Source: Macrosoma leucophasiata
Taxonomy: Eukaryota; Arthropoda; Insecta; Lepidoptera; Hedylidae
Assembly (NCBI GenBank): GCA_036365455.1
Contig: JAWQUS010000004.1
Location: 7,323,501-7,387,500, forward strand
DNA length: 64,000 nucleotides
Direction of reading: 5' to 3'
Shown here: piece by piece, positions 33,811 through 44,648 of the stretch
How the letters are laid out: every line of letters starts with the position of its first letter
Numbering within the stretch: position 1 is the stretch's first letter
The notes under the pieces: model-generated
Databases searched by the model: none
Seen by the model: the letters and a program-made list of their open reading frames with translations, nothing else
What the model was told of the DNA's origin: nothing
Made by a program: the position numbers and the translations under genes

Positions 33811-34162
33811 ACTTAACAAATTTTAATGTCAAACAATGACCGCAGACTAAAGATGAACATTACAAAATAAAAGAATATTTGTAGCGTTCAACACATACCG
33901 AAATACAGCAACGCAGGCAACAAGGTTCCAATTGACAACATTTCATATTTTTAACCTACTTGTTTTATTACATTATTTAAAAGTTAATCCAAAACTAGTG
34001 TTTAACCATTTTTCGAAATTTTGTACTTTTCATTCATTGTTTCTACATTGAAAGCTAGTGTATTCTAAAAAGACGTATGCGCCATATGACGTCAAACATT
34101 GGGTGGAATGGCGATAGATCCATTGCCTTGTGCCGTGACCCTAAAAAAAAATTTAGATGTCA
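33811..34162. other. Short unique spacer, nothing recognised
   Basis: Lies between the two retroposon copies. 'gacgtatgcgccatatgacgtc' type sequence near 34071 has no clear meaning. Confidence 0.4.
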
Positions 34163-34609
34163 CTGTCTTGTCGTTTTTTTTTTTTTTATTTTTTTTATTG
34201 TGGCATCGCTATTACGCATATTGCCAGTGTCAAGTAAAACGATATTTCATATTTATTTGAGCAGCGTAAAAGTTAGTATAATATAGTCATCAAGTATAAT
34301 ATGTAAGTATCAAGTATATAAATAATCAAGTATATTATGTCAGTCAAGTGAGTTACAATCAAGTTATTCGAGTAAAGCGATGGCTACTTTATCAGAACAT
34401 TTACATGAAGTTTTGGAGGCAACCTGAAGGGTCGTGTTTTCGCACTGTTATTCTATTTCAGTATACACGGGCACTGTAATAAACCTATATCAAACAAAAT
34501 GCCACCAATTTTATTCAATATAACTTAAAAATACACCAAGAAAATGAAATAAAATAAGAGCACCATACGCCTCTTTCAAGGTTCCCGCCAAAACCTCTGT
34601 CTTGTCGTT
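34163..34609 (-). mobile_element. Unbroken retroposon copy with 13-bp target duplication
   Basis: ctgtcttgtcgtt at 34163-34175 and 34597-34609 flanks the element 34176-34596. On the minus strand it starts at 'ttttggcgggaacc' and ends in AATAAA-containing sequence and a poly(A) tract (seen as T-runs at 34176-34198). That is a textbook LINE-mobilised retroposition. It contains the empty site (34443-34455) for the LINE that splits the sister copy. Confidence 0.85.
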
Positions 34610-34810
34610 GTCAGCTTGTCAAACTCGATGTAGGGCTGTTGATCTTTTTATTTTAAAATATCAGTACCAGTGTTCGATATATCGAAAAACTTATCGATAA
34701 ATCAATATAATTATTAAAAAATTCTTTGACCCTGCGTGTCATCGATTAATCTCTTCCTTGATCCAACTACAAAATTATAAAAAGACGAACGAGCAAAAAA
34801 AACACAGCGT

Positions 34811-35260
34811 AGCTTCTCAAAATATAAAAAAACTGGTTGCCTGTAATGTCGGTTTTACGGGCGAAGATTTTACGTGACAAAGTCTTTTTCTCGGCAGAAT
34901 ATTTATTGATATGAATATTATTAAATTGCACAATAGGAACAAGAAATTGAATGAAAATAAGAATTGCACAAATTTTAACTATAGAAACATATTTTGTTCA
35001 GACAATATATATTTTGTTGAGAAAGACAGAGACAGAGACACAAGCACGCGCCGATTCAATGCGCCTAATTCTCTAGTGCTGCGCGCGCGGCGGACCGATC
35101 ATAGTTGAGTGGGAGAGAGACGCAAGGCATTCGCCGGTCCGGCAGGCCTCTCTCTCGTTCGGTGTCTCATCGTTACGTTACCGGGCGTTACACTTTTTCA
35201 TGAGTGACTCCGAGCCGCAACCTAATTTAAGACGTTGTCACGTCAAAACATTAAAATATA
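34811..35260 (+). repeat. Interspersed repeat, inverted relative to 49536-49740
   Basis: Shares 'aaactggttgcctgtaa', 'gtcggttttacgggcgaaga' and 'ttttacgtgacaa' at one end, and 'ttcgccggtccggcaggcct', 'gttacgttaccgggcgttac' and 'gacgttgtcacgtc' at the other, with the copy at 49.5 kb. Its ends contain inverted 'acgtgacaa(a)gtctt' and 'aagacgttgtcacgt'. The middle (about 34893-35130) is absent from the other copy. Possibly a DNA transposon. Confidence 0.6.
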
Positions 35261-36818
35261 TTTAAAATAATATTTCTATAAAATAAAGTTATACTTAAAC
35301 TAAAAACAAGATGCGTCTAAAAATTCCGCATTACTGCCTTCCTGTATTATGGTACCCAGAAGGCTGGCAGCATTGCCTCCTTGGATGGCAATGCTGATTC
35401 TTTGACCTTAAAATTGGCCAGTTTAGTTTTTATTAGTTTTTAATATCGACATATTATCGAAAAAATATCAATATTATATCAATAGCCTGAGGGCTAAGTA
35501 GTTGTTTAAAACTTGTTTTTTTTCTTAATAAATAAGTTCGTAGCAGCTTTTTATATACTTCGTAGTAGGGATGGCGATTCCATTTCCGATTTCGAAGTGT
35601 CTAAAATCCATTCACGATTAAATCGACATTGAAAAAATCGTTCTTCGATTATCGATCTATTTTTGATTTGGGCTACGTAATACTAAATTTCTAGGAAAAC
35701 AGACGAGCGAGAAAAAAAACCAACTCTCTCTCTTTTTTTTTTTTTTACTTTATACACTAATCACTTAACTAATTGAGTCTTTTTCTCATAAATACCCAAA
35801 AACTTATTAATAATCACCGATATAAGTCGAAAACAATAAATAAATGCGTATACGATAGGTTATGTATTACAGCAATTGCGATGACAGATGTTTGTTTGGC
35901 TAACTTTTCGAAGTTCGCCAAGTAAAAACCAGCACGCCGTAAGGGACAAAAGATACGATGCTCTATTTCAACTTTCTTATGTTCTTTGTATATAACTGTC
36001 TCACTTCCACAAAGCATATGGCGAACATGGCTACGTCTATACGTACTTAGTCTAAGATCTAAGCTCTCGGATCACCAACCCTATACTTCCTAGTTTTATA
36101 CTTTGACATTGACGTATCCGTATCAATTTGACACATCTTGGCAAAGAGTATGTAACAATAATGTTTTCATCTAAAGATAGGCAATGGTAACTACTTAATT
36201 CCACCATATATGTGACGTCATCACATGTTTTTCCGTTTTATTTTTTTTTCACAGAAATTAAGTAATAAAAATATACAAAAAATATATATTTGAACTCGGA
36301 AAAGAAAAATAACGAAACGGTATTTTTCTTATAGGGTCGTGTCAATTTTGATATGTTGTCAAATTTGTACCGTACCGAATAGCATTAAAACCATTCTATC
36401 TGAGAGATTGCGGTGAGACGACTTTTGTTGAATAGGATAGTTTACTTTAGAGTAACGGCTTCGCTGTACTCTGAACTGACGTCACATTTTGCAGTATTTC
36501 GGAACATTGGCTTCACTACACTCCGCATAACGTACGCACCGATTATATAATACACTTTATAATCATTAAAATCTAATGATTAGATGACACAACTCTTATT
36601 TTTCCATACAATATTAAATGGATGGAGGAGAGTTTTGTCTTCAACACCAAGTTTTTTGTCGGTGGAAAGTTATAAGAGAATTTCAACAGTTGCGGTAGAG
36701 AGCGACTTGCTGAATGGAACGTACTCTTTTTATCCCTGTCCTATCACCTGTCAGTAACTGTCAAAACCACATGTTAGGATTTGTTTACAAAACATTCAGT
36801 TTCCTACTTGTTTGTAAG
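35261..36818. other. Intergenic region upstream of TRMT61A
   Basis: AT-rich with scattered short tracts. No gene or shared repeat found. The promoter of TRMT61A must lie here but no core element is evident. Confidence 0.4.
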
Positions 36819-37013
36819 ATGAGTTTTAGAAATTACAAGGAAAAAATTGAAGAAGGTGATACTATAATTTTATATTTAAGTAATAACCTCCATGCAATTG
36901 AGGTGCATCCTGAAATTAAGAACAAAAAAGGTGATTTGATAGAGAATGTGTATCAAACAACATTTGGTGCCTTGAAGGTTAGAAGTCTGATTGGTGTGAA
37001 CTACGGTAGCCGG
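36819..37013 (+). CDS. TRMT61A: tRNA (adenine58-N1)-methyltransferase catalytic subunit, exon 1
   Basis: Starts MSFRNYKEKIEEGDTIILYL, the conserved start of TRMT61A (animal proteins begin MSF..Y...I.EGD). 65 codons run to the donor CGG|gtaagt at 37014. An in-frame ATG at 36714 would add 35 residues including a hydrophobic stretch; I prefer the internal Met because it matches the family start. The enzyme, paired with TRMT6, makes m1A at position 58 of the tRNA T-loop. Confidence 0.88.
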
Positions 37014-37969
37014 GTAAGTTAAATAAAATTAAATACATTTCATTTGATATAATCATTTAAGTGCAGTAATTGTAACAAGTAAGCAAACAAGAACCGTATA
37101 CTTTGCATTCAAGTACTTGGCCTATTTATACTAAGCTTATATTTTTTATGTTGTTGTGAGTAATCAAATGAAGACTATGAAGATGAACTGACTTCAAAAT
37201 AGTATAATCACATGTTATAAATTCATGATATATGTATACCTATATCAAGAACATACCAACGTCACAGTTTACTTTCAACAGTGATAAAGTATTATTTATA
37301 TGTGGAAATACCCTTATTATTAACATTACAATAAATCTCTTACATCTTAGAGGGCTGCATCATCTTTTTTCTACTAACTCAATCTTGGATAAAAAATTGA
37401 TTTTCTATCGATAGAAAGAAACTTTTTTTAGTGGATGACCTAAAACCTATTTTAAATTATGTTTGTTTCATTTTAAAGTACAATTGATTCAATAAAAACA
37501 ATAGCATCTGTTAAAATAGCAACAATAGTTCTGATTTACATTTTTTTTTTAAATAAACAAATACACAGATCTGTGTAACCGGCCACCGGCATTACACAAC
37601 TGTTAATTAAATTAAACAACAGTGACACACCTATAATACCAAGTCAAAATATAATTTTTTTTTGTTAAAACATACCTATTTTGTTATTGAAAATATTTAG
37701 AAAAGTAGGTATACATTTTATTGTATTATTTTATTTGACAACCCATCTGATCCAAGTTGGTGACAACTGCTTGATCCATGGGTCGTGATACAATCAATGC
37801 ACTGACTCAAATATGTATATTATCTACAGATATTTGTTATGGGTCAAAATGTTTGTATATACATGTGTTGTGTACAGCACTCACAACATAAAAGCCTAAT
37901 GTGAGGCTGAGTGTAAGTTTTTTTTTAATAGAAAAATTAATATATTAATATCTTTCCTTACAACCTTAG

Positions 37970-38143
<174 letters not shown>

Positions 38144-38639
38144 TAGTGTGAATAACTGAAAATCTAAGAATTTATTCTCAGAAAAAGGTACTAGTAACGT
38201 TTACACAAAAATCATACTGTTTTGTGTTAACAAATCACTTAAATATTGAACAATTAGGTATATTATACTGCTAAAATAGTAATGTAAAATTTATTTTATA
38301 TTACTATTTTAGCTGTAGTAGAATTAACTGTAGTACCTACTACACCATGTTAAAAGTATTTTATCTTCAAGTCATTTCCCCTAAGATATAGTTTAATGGA
38401 AAAACATCTGTATGGAGGAAATGTGGCAGCAGCAAGGGTTCTCCCCTCTGGTAGTCTTACGGGTCATTACCCCTTTCTGCAAAATTGGGCCACAACAAAT
38501 TGCTCACCCTAAAATCATACCACGAAAAAATTGAAATTCTCACAAAAGGTATTAAAATCACACTGTTTCTAGTCAGAACCCCTCATCCCCAAATCTAAAT
38601 TTACCAGTGATGACCCCAACATCTGTTCAAATCTTGGTC

Positions 38640-39022
38640 TAGGACCATTGAATAGATACTATTGGGTGTCTAAAATAAAGGACTTAACACCGTTATCTCT
38701 GATAGTCCCCGACCTATCCTACATAGGACCCCCAGCGTAGTGGTAGTGGCCAAGGGTGCGACCGCCTATCGACATTGCTATTGTCGTTGTCATTGCTGTC
38801 AAATTTTCATATCGATTTTTACTTTAACTAAATAACAATAATCTAAATAATCTACCATTATCGCTTGTTTCTCACCTACGAAAGCAAGAAAAACAATTAG
38901 ATTATCACTACTGCTTTTAAAGGAGCTACAGATCGACATGAAAATTTGACAGCAATGACAACGCCAATAGCAATGTCGACAGGGGGTCGCACCCCTGATA
39001 GCACAAGACTACTGAGGCAGTT
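38640..39022 (-). repeat. Family B SINE (antisense) split by a foldback MITE
   Basis: Arms 38640-38751 ('ttatctctgatagtcccc', 'cagcgtagtggtagtggcc') and 38997-39022 ('gatagcacaagactactgag') are adjacent parts of the tRNA-like head, separated exactly by the 245-bp MITE. Lies in TRMT61A intron 2. Confidence 0.75.
38752..38996. mobile_element. Foldback MITE with about 58-bp inverted repeats
   Basis: The left arm starts aagggtgcgacc and continues 'tcgacattgctattg ... cattgctgtcaaattttcat'. The right arm is its near-perfect complement, ending 'gggggtcgcacccct'. It is inserted in a SINE just before TRMT61A exon 3 (60 bp away). No coding capacity. Confidence 0.8.
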
Positions 39023-39056
39023 CAAATTAAATATTTTACAATTGCATTTACGACAG

Positions 39057-39199
39057 GCACGGGAAGTGGTTCATTGACTCATGCCCTAATACGTCGAATC
39101 CGCCCTCATGGTCACGTCTACACTTTTGACTTCCACGAGCACCGCGCTAAGATAGCTATGGAGGAATTTGAAGAACACGGGCTCGGAGATTTTGTCACT
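39057..39199 (+). CDS. TRMT61A: TRMT61A exon 3
   Basis: The acceptor 'ttacgacag' ends at 39056 and the donor ACT|gtaagt is at 39200. It completes SAM motif I as G-TGSGSLTHALIRRIRPHGH, followed by VYTFDFHEHRAKIAMEEFEE. The acidic residue in TFDF corresponds to the ribose-binding position in Rossmann methyltransferases. Confidence 0.9.
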
Positions 39200-39349
39200 G
39201 TAAGTTTTTCGATAGCTTAAAGTAGCTTTGCATGCGACGTTTTTTAATGCGTCACCGACACGCTTGTTTAATGAGCACGTCTTCTGATAACAGCGCGTTT
39301 TAATTAGCATATTATAATATTACGAGTATATGCGTCTGTATCTACCTAT

Positions 39350-39637
39350 GTTTTTTTTTATGTTATTGAAGTGGCAAACAAGCATGCAGTTCACATTGAT
39401 GTTAAGTGATGACTGCAGCCTATAGACACTCACACAAAGACCAAGGTCAAAATGCAGATGCGTTACCACTCCTGAGGCCTAAGGTGTTATACCTCTGTGC
39501 CGGAAATTACAGGGCCGTACATTACCACCTGACCGGAACACGATAGTGCTGAACACTACCATTTAGCGGCAAGTATATTAGGTAATGCGGTGGTGCCTAC
39601 GCCCGCGAGCACTGTCACTGGAGCTCTACCACCAGTA
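39350..39637 (-). repeat. Family A copy (antisense) in TRMT61A intron 3
   Basis: Poly(T) start and 'ctctaccaccagtaac' end, full length. It is the inverted partner of the copy at 40347-40630 across exon 4. Confidence 0.85.
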
Positions 39638-39707
39638 ACTATGTATATTTGTTTATTCATTAACTTTTGAAATATAATTCATTACAAATATTTTTATGTA
39701 TATTAAT

Positions 39708-40013
39708 TTGGAATACTGCTCCCATCTGTGGACGGTAGCTACCTACTAAATACCAACGACGTTGACGTCTAGTGTCTCTAGGGTTTCTCTTGGCTTCGCC
39801 GGTGTACTGGGTACTGAGTCCCCCCGCCACGATAAAGCAGAAACGTTTCCGTTTAAGTTTCCGTCTTGTTGTGACGAGGGGGACTCAGTACCCGGTGGTT
39901 GTCCCCACACCGGCTAAGCCAAGAGAAACCCTAGAGACACTAGAGACACTAGACGTCAACGTCGTTGGTATTTAGTAGGTAGCTACCGTCCATAGATGGG
40001 AGCAATATTCCAA
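39708..40013. mobile_element. 306-bp foldback palindrome in TRMT61A intron 3
   Basis: Arms of roughly 125 bp (39708-39832 and 39884-40013) pair from 'ttggaatactgctccc' with 'gggagcaatattccaa', through 'cggtagctacctactaaata', 'ccaacgacgttgacgtctag' and 'agggtttctcttggct', to 'gggtactgagtcccc'. Mismatches are few; the right arm has one extra 'actagagac' unit. The loop is about 50 bases. Lies 128 bp before exon 4. Confidence 0.85.
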
Positions 40014-40141
40014 CGAGAAATCGGACTGTCTATACAATCGTTCAAATATCATATCATTAAGCCTATAGATAATATTGTCGTTCACTTCAATCTTCAATAT
40101 TTCGCAGTCAATTGGATTCTTAGGTATGTTGTATTCCTTAG

Positions 40142-40271
40142 GCCCAACACAAAGATGTTCTGGCACAAGGATTCGGTGAAGAATTGAACGGGAAAGCTGA
40201 TGCAGTGTTCTTGGATCTACCCAACCCGTGGGGTGGCATACCCCATGCTGCTGCGACTCTTAAGGCGGAAG
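40142..40271 (+). CDS. TRMT61A: TRMT61A exon 4 (last exon found)
   Basis: The acceptor 'gtattccttag' ends at 40141 and the donor GAAG|gtagga is at 40272. It encodes AQHKDVLAQGFGEELNGKAD, then AVFLDLPNPWGGIPHAAATL and KAEG. The D-L-P-N-P-W motif is the substrate and catalytic-site signature of the family. Exons 1-4 give about 208 residues against roughly 290 in the human protein; the conserved 'CSFSPCIEQVQ' continuation was not found in the rest of the window, so a very long intron, an exon past 64000, or gene damage must be considered. Confidence 0.88.
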
Positions 40272-40346
40272 GTAGGATTTTATAATTATTGACCAAATAC
40301 CATGCGGATTGGTGATTGCAGTGGCGGTAGTCTTATCGCGGGACGA

Positions 40347-40630
40347 TTTTACTGGTGGTAAAGCTCCAGTGACGGAGCGTGCGGGCGTAGACACCACCGC
40401 ATTACCTAATATACTTGCCGCTAATTCAGCACTAGGTATCGTGTTCCGGTCAGGTGGTAATCTACGGCCCTGTAATTTTCGGCACTGAGGCATAACAACT
40501 TAGGCCTCAGGAGTGGTAACGCATCTGCATTTTGACCTTGGTCTTTGTGTGGGTGTCTATAGGCTGCAGTCTTCACTTAACATCAATGTGAATTGCATGC
40601 TTGTTTGCCACTTCCATTACATAAAAAAAA
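40347..40630 (+). repeat. Family A copy (sense) in TRMT61A intron 4
   Basis: From 'ttttactggtggtaaagctc' to 'cattacataaaaaaaaa'. Starts 75 bp after exon 4. Confidence 0.85.
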
Positions 40631-40835
40631 ACGATGCACATCCTTTATTGCATTTACTGCCGCCCGTTTCGAATGATTTCACCGCCATTGTTCGGTTGAC
40701 TGACTAGCGGAAGAATTTTCCTCCACTGGTGGGCGGTGGAGTCGTCACATCCCGACGCCTTCCCCAATCCGCATGTTAAGCGCGGCGTTTACGGTTTGTT
40801 ATCCCCAAAATGTCGCACAATAGGTATAGTCTATT

Positions 40836-41410
40836 CAGGGGCGGCTCTAGCTCGTGTAGCGCCCGTGTGCAATGAAATGAAACACCGGCGCCCCTAGGCC
40901 TGACCCCCTCCTCCCCTCCCGCGGCTATAACTATTAACTTTGCCGGCATTTGACACCGCCGCACTACCGGCGCCGCGCTGTCTGGCCACTTCTAAACTTT
41001 AAATACTACGTGAAATAAGTTTTATTTCGAGTTGCAACAAAATGTTCCAAAAAGAAGCTGGCCATAGGGCGCTCGCGTTTGATAATTGTCGCCACCGCGC
41101 TGGCTGGTCGCTTCTGTCAATATCATGGTACACATGATGGTCTAAGAAAGTGATTCCCAAAGTGGTCCATATAGACCCCCTGGGGTCCATGGGACTCGAG
41201 GGGGGTCTACGTAGGCGTGAATAAAATTTGGGAATGTGATGTAAATGTAGCAAGGAGGAGGTCCACGGAAACCAGAAAAAAATTGAAAGGGGTCTACAAA
41301 AAAAATAGTTTGGGAACCTCTGGTCTAAGACGATGCTTTTAGCTGTCTCAGGAAGCGCCGCGGCGCCCCCTAGACCTCGGGGCCCGTGTGCATTGCACAC
41401 CGGTAGAGTG
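40836..41410. mobile_element. hAT-like element remnant ('CAGGGGCGGCTC' end) with nested MITE
   Basis: Starts caggggcggctctagc, a typical hAT terminus, and shares 'gtagcgcccgtgtgcaatg' and 'cgtgtgcattgcacac' with the fragment ending 'gccgcccctg' at 44.6 kb. The right terminus is lost. It was interrupted by the MITE at 41148-41322. Confidence 0.55.
41140..41330. mobile_element. Nested hAT-like MITE with perfect 8-bp target duplication
   Basis: gtctaaga at 41140-41147 and 41323-41330 flanks a 175-bp element (41148-41322) with inverted ends aagtgattcccaaa and tttgggaacctctg. 8-bp duplications and 'CAG.GGTTCCCAAA' termini are hAT hallmarks. Confidence 0.85.
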
Positions 41411-41783
41411 TATTCCTATTCTTCTTATGAATTATTGTTTTGACTTGTTACCTAGTAAAATATGATACTTACAACATTTTTTTAGATCTGACATGTATTT
41501 TCGAGGAAATGTCCAGTCGGTCACCACGGTGCCTTATTCGTATTTCTATAAAATCCAATTTGCAATGTTTTTTTTAATGACCAGATACATCTCCCCGATA
41601 GAACCTTCCTACCATGCTTTTAGCAAACAATATTGCCTCATTGTAGGTTTTATCTCCCTTGTACCTACCTATATCTTGCCTGTTGTAAGTTAATGTACAA
41701 TGAACAGTAGGTATTGGATATTTTATAATAAACTAACTTTAAATAAATAAAAGAAATACTAGAGTGTGCGGATGTTTGTCTAA
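41411..41783. other. Spacer, nothing recognised
   Basis: A 66-codon frame at 41493-41693 is preceded by a T-rich acceptor-like site but does not resemble the missing TRMT61A C-terminus. Confidence 0.35.
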
Positions 41784-42248
41784 GGCTGGGTTGCACCAAG
41801 ATATTTGTTAAAGTTATGGTTACCTACATGCACAGACCAATCAGTCTTCCTATAGACTGAGAATGTTCAATTTATTGCACACAATTCGTTCTGTCAACTG
41901 CTTGAAGGCAGACGAAGTGGGACGTTGCGTTCTAATTCTAAAAATCATAATATTTCAAAATCATAGGGATGACTAACAAACTTCGCTTATATCGAAATAT
42001 GGCAAAGTTTTATGAACTGTTGAGGAAATGGGACTATATTGTTAACAGATTTTCTTAATAATATAATACGAGAAAAAATAAAGAAAATGTTTTTATTTTG
42101 GATAAGTATCTAAATATTTTTCGATACCTACATAAGTGAAGTCATTGAAAATTTAAAAATAGATACAGCGAATAATATAAAATAAAAACAGATAGGTCAT
42201 AGTAAATTAAAATCATATTAATAAAATTTCACATTTTTTTCGCGATTA

Positions 42249-42352
42249 AGGTATACCTATACTTGTGCCAATAGTTTTTGCGCTCAACCGCGGACAGACA
42301 GACGGACATGGCGAAACTGTAAGGGTTCCTTGTTTACTACGGAACCCTTAGA
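42249..42352 (-). repeat. Inverted fragment of the 46703-47344 repeat
   Basis: 'acttgtgccaatagtttttg', 'ccgcggacagacagacgg' and 'atggcgaaactgtaagggtt' are the complement of 46710-46850. Confidence 0.75.
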
Positions 42353-42699
42353 ACCCTTATTAAAACTGGAAAAAAAACCTAATAAATTCTAGCTGCCCCG
42401 ACGACCTTCTATCGCCTTATAGGTATAAAAAAATAAGTATGTCCAAGAAATCGAAAAAAAAATATTGCCTAGAATCACCTTATTACTTACGGATATTGTT
42501 GGGGTTTCTGCCGTAGACAGTACCCTCGGTGGTAGGTTAAAGTTGTTAGGAGTTCACACCAAGTAAACCAACGTTAAAAGGTTATAGTAGAATATTTATT
42601 GAGTCGCACTTTTTGTTGTGAAATACAATTACTCGCGTACGTTATGTTATGTTATCAAGCTACGACTGGCTTAATTAGGTAATTAACATTAAAAATGCT

Positions 42700-42850
42700 G
42701 TATGAGCAATATTGGCTCGTACAGGTATGAAAAATTGATGTTGGCCCATTCTCAGACCTACCCAATAGGCACACAAAATTTCATGAGAATCGGTAAAGCC
42801 GTTTCAGAGAAGTATGTTAACTAACATTGTGACACGAGAATTTTATATAT
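42700..42850 (+). repeat. Interspersed repeat fragment
   Basis: 'ttcatgagaatcggtaaagc' and 'aacattgtgacacgagaatt' match the type of 50621-50815. Confidence 0.5.
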
Positions 42851-43577
42851 GGAAATTATCCCATAATCCCTGCTCCATCAATTTACCCCACTTTCCCTTA
42901 TTATATCGACAATATCGATAAGACTTTAAGAGCCTCCCTAGAGTTCCATCCGTCTGTAATGTCAATTATTGACAATGCTCATGACGTCTATGAAAAAACG
43001 AAATAGCGAATTTCGTACATACGAAGAAAAGAGATATCAAATTTTTTAATACGTCAAAGAACAGATCATGACCAGCGTAATTTGAGCTACCATGAATATT
43101 GTTCTGTATTATTTATTGATTTATTATATGTATTATAATACTGACCGGTGAAAAGAAATATCATCCTTTTTTTTAATTAGAAGTTTTATTGGTTTTACTG
43201 CACCATCTCTACTACAACTCGGCATTTTATGTTTTCTTTATTCGTTTTATTTTTGAAAATTTTAGGTCACGGAAGTGGTTGGTAATAAATTAACAATTTA
43301 AGATGGCGGATATATAAGCTAGATTTAGAGTATGCATTGACAGAAACCCTTCGCCATACATAAGGTGTCTATTGGTTCCCTAGTCGATGCCTACATGTCA
43401 CATCCTTCTCTAACTTTAACAGATTTCTATAAATTAGAGAAGGATGTAAAATGTTACGATAACTTTAACTTTACCAAATATTTTGGTGCAACCCAGGCTT
43501 GAAATACATGTTTATCAACACCAAACAAACAAAAACCCAATTGCAGATTGCAAAATTGCTGCGTAACTTCATTTTTG

Positions 43578-43766
43578 TCATGAAGCAGCATACCAGCATA
43601 CAGTTCACATTGATGTTAAGTGAATACTGTAGCCATGAAAACCAGAGATTTCATTGTAGATGCGTCGCCACTTCTGAGGCGTGGTTGGCCTCTGTGCCGG
43701 AAAATTACCCACAAAGAACACACTAACTGCTTAACAACACTACCATTTAGCAGCAAGCAGATTTGT
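43578..43766 (-). repeat. Family A copy (antisense), truncated
   Basis: 'cagttcacattgatgttaag' through 'cactaccatttagcagcaag'. It lacks the last third. Confidence 0.7.
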
Positions 43767-43838
43767 ACACGTTTGTAACGTGCCCGCGAGATTTATGATA
43801 ATAGATAGGTACTGGAATAGATACCTATCTATTATCTG

Positions 43839-44056
43839 GTACTGGTGGTAGAGCTCCAGTGACCGAGCTCGCGGGCGTAGGCACCACCGCATTACCTAAT
43901 ATACTTTCCGCTAAATTGCCGCACATTAGGCCTCAGGAGTGGTAACGCATCTGCATTTTGACATTGGTCTTTGTGTGGGTGTCTATAGGCTGCAGTCATC
44001 ACTTAACATCAATGTAAACTGCAAGCTTTTTTACCACTTCCATTAAATAAAAAAAT
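43839..44056 (+). repeat. Family A copy (sense) with internal deletion
   Basis: Has both ends ('tactggtggtagagctccag' and 'cattaaataaaaaaata') but lost about 80 bases in the middle between 'ccgctaaat' and 'cacattaggcctc'. Confidence 0.8.
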
Positions 44057-44411
44057 ATAGCTCCCAAAGGCGCGTACGTGCGCATAATTCATAAGTAACT
44101 ATAAATAATGATACGTCATATTCAAAATAATTATCCGTATGATTCTAAGTATTTGATAGTGCATTCTATCAGCAGCGCTTGATTTACGATCCATCGATAA
44201 ATGAGACACGTCATTAAATTAAGTTTCGCAAGATACCGACCCACCGAATGCAAATTCGATTTCAGCTAACTTGGACGTCCATTTGTTTAGTAGATAAGTT
44301 TATGTGTACAACAGTAGCACTATCTCTATATAATAATATGCGTTTAAAATAGGACTGGGAATGAAATCATGAAGCTATGGATCATGGGTAAATGAATACC
44401 ATACTAATACT

Positions 44412-44635
44412 CGACGAGCCAGTTGGTCCAGCGGTGTGTGACGCCCGTTTGTACCGAGGCTCACGCGTTTGATTCCCGTGCCGAGACAAATATTTGTATG
44501 GTCTACAGATTTCGGGTTTGGGTGTTCATGGCTCATGTAGCGCCCCTGAGACGGAAGCGCCCGTGTGCATTGCACACCCTGCACTATTCATTATTTATAG
44601 GTTAAGCCGCCCCAGCCGCCCCTGATAACAGCACC
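44412..44635 (+). repeat. tRNA-headed SINE of another type joined to a hAT end
   Basis: 44412-44530 has 'gccagttggtccagcggtgt' and a B-box-like 'cgtttgattcccgtgcc', followed by 'gtctacagatttcgggtttg', a different tRNA-derived SINE head. 44535-44629 is a hAT-like fragment ending 'ccagccgcccctg'. Confidence 0.55.
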
Positions 44636-44648
44636 CACGACAAAGGTT

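Larger units (their letters stand above)
41784..43498. mobile_element. 1.7-kb segment bounded by inverted 'ctgggttgcaccaa' ends
   Basis: The left end 41784-41816 (ctgggttgcaccaa.atatttg.taaagtta) and right end 43464-43498 are reverse complements over about 33 bases. No transposase frame lies inside; the interior holds other repeat scraps. It may be one non-autonomous transposon with insertions or two solo copies. Confidence 0.5.

Noticed and set aside
41493..41693. Missing fifth exon of TRMT61A
   Set aside because: An acceptor-like T-run precedes it, but the encoded residues do not resemble the conserved SFSPCIEQVQ block.
40836..44629. One 3.8-kb hAT element from 'caggggcggctc' to 'gccgcccctg'
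   Set aside because: The 8-mers outside the two ends (agtctatt and ataacagc) do not match and the interior holds unrelated repeats, so these are separate fragments.
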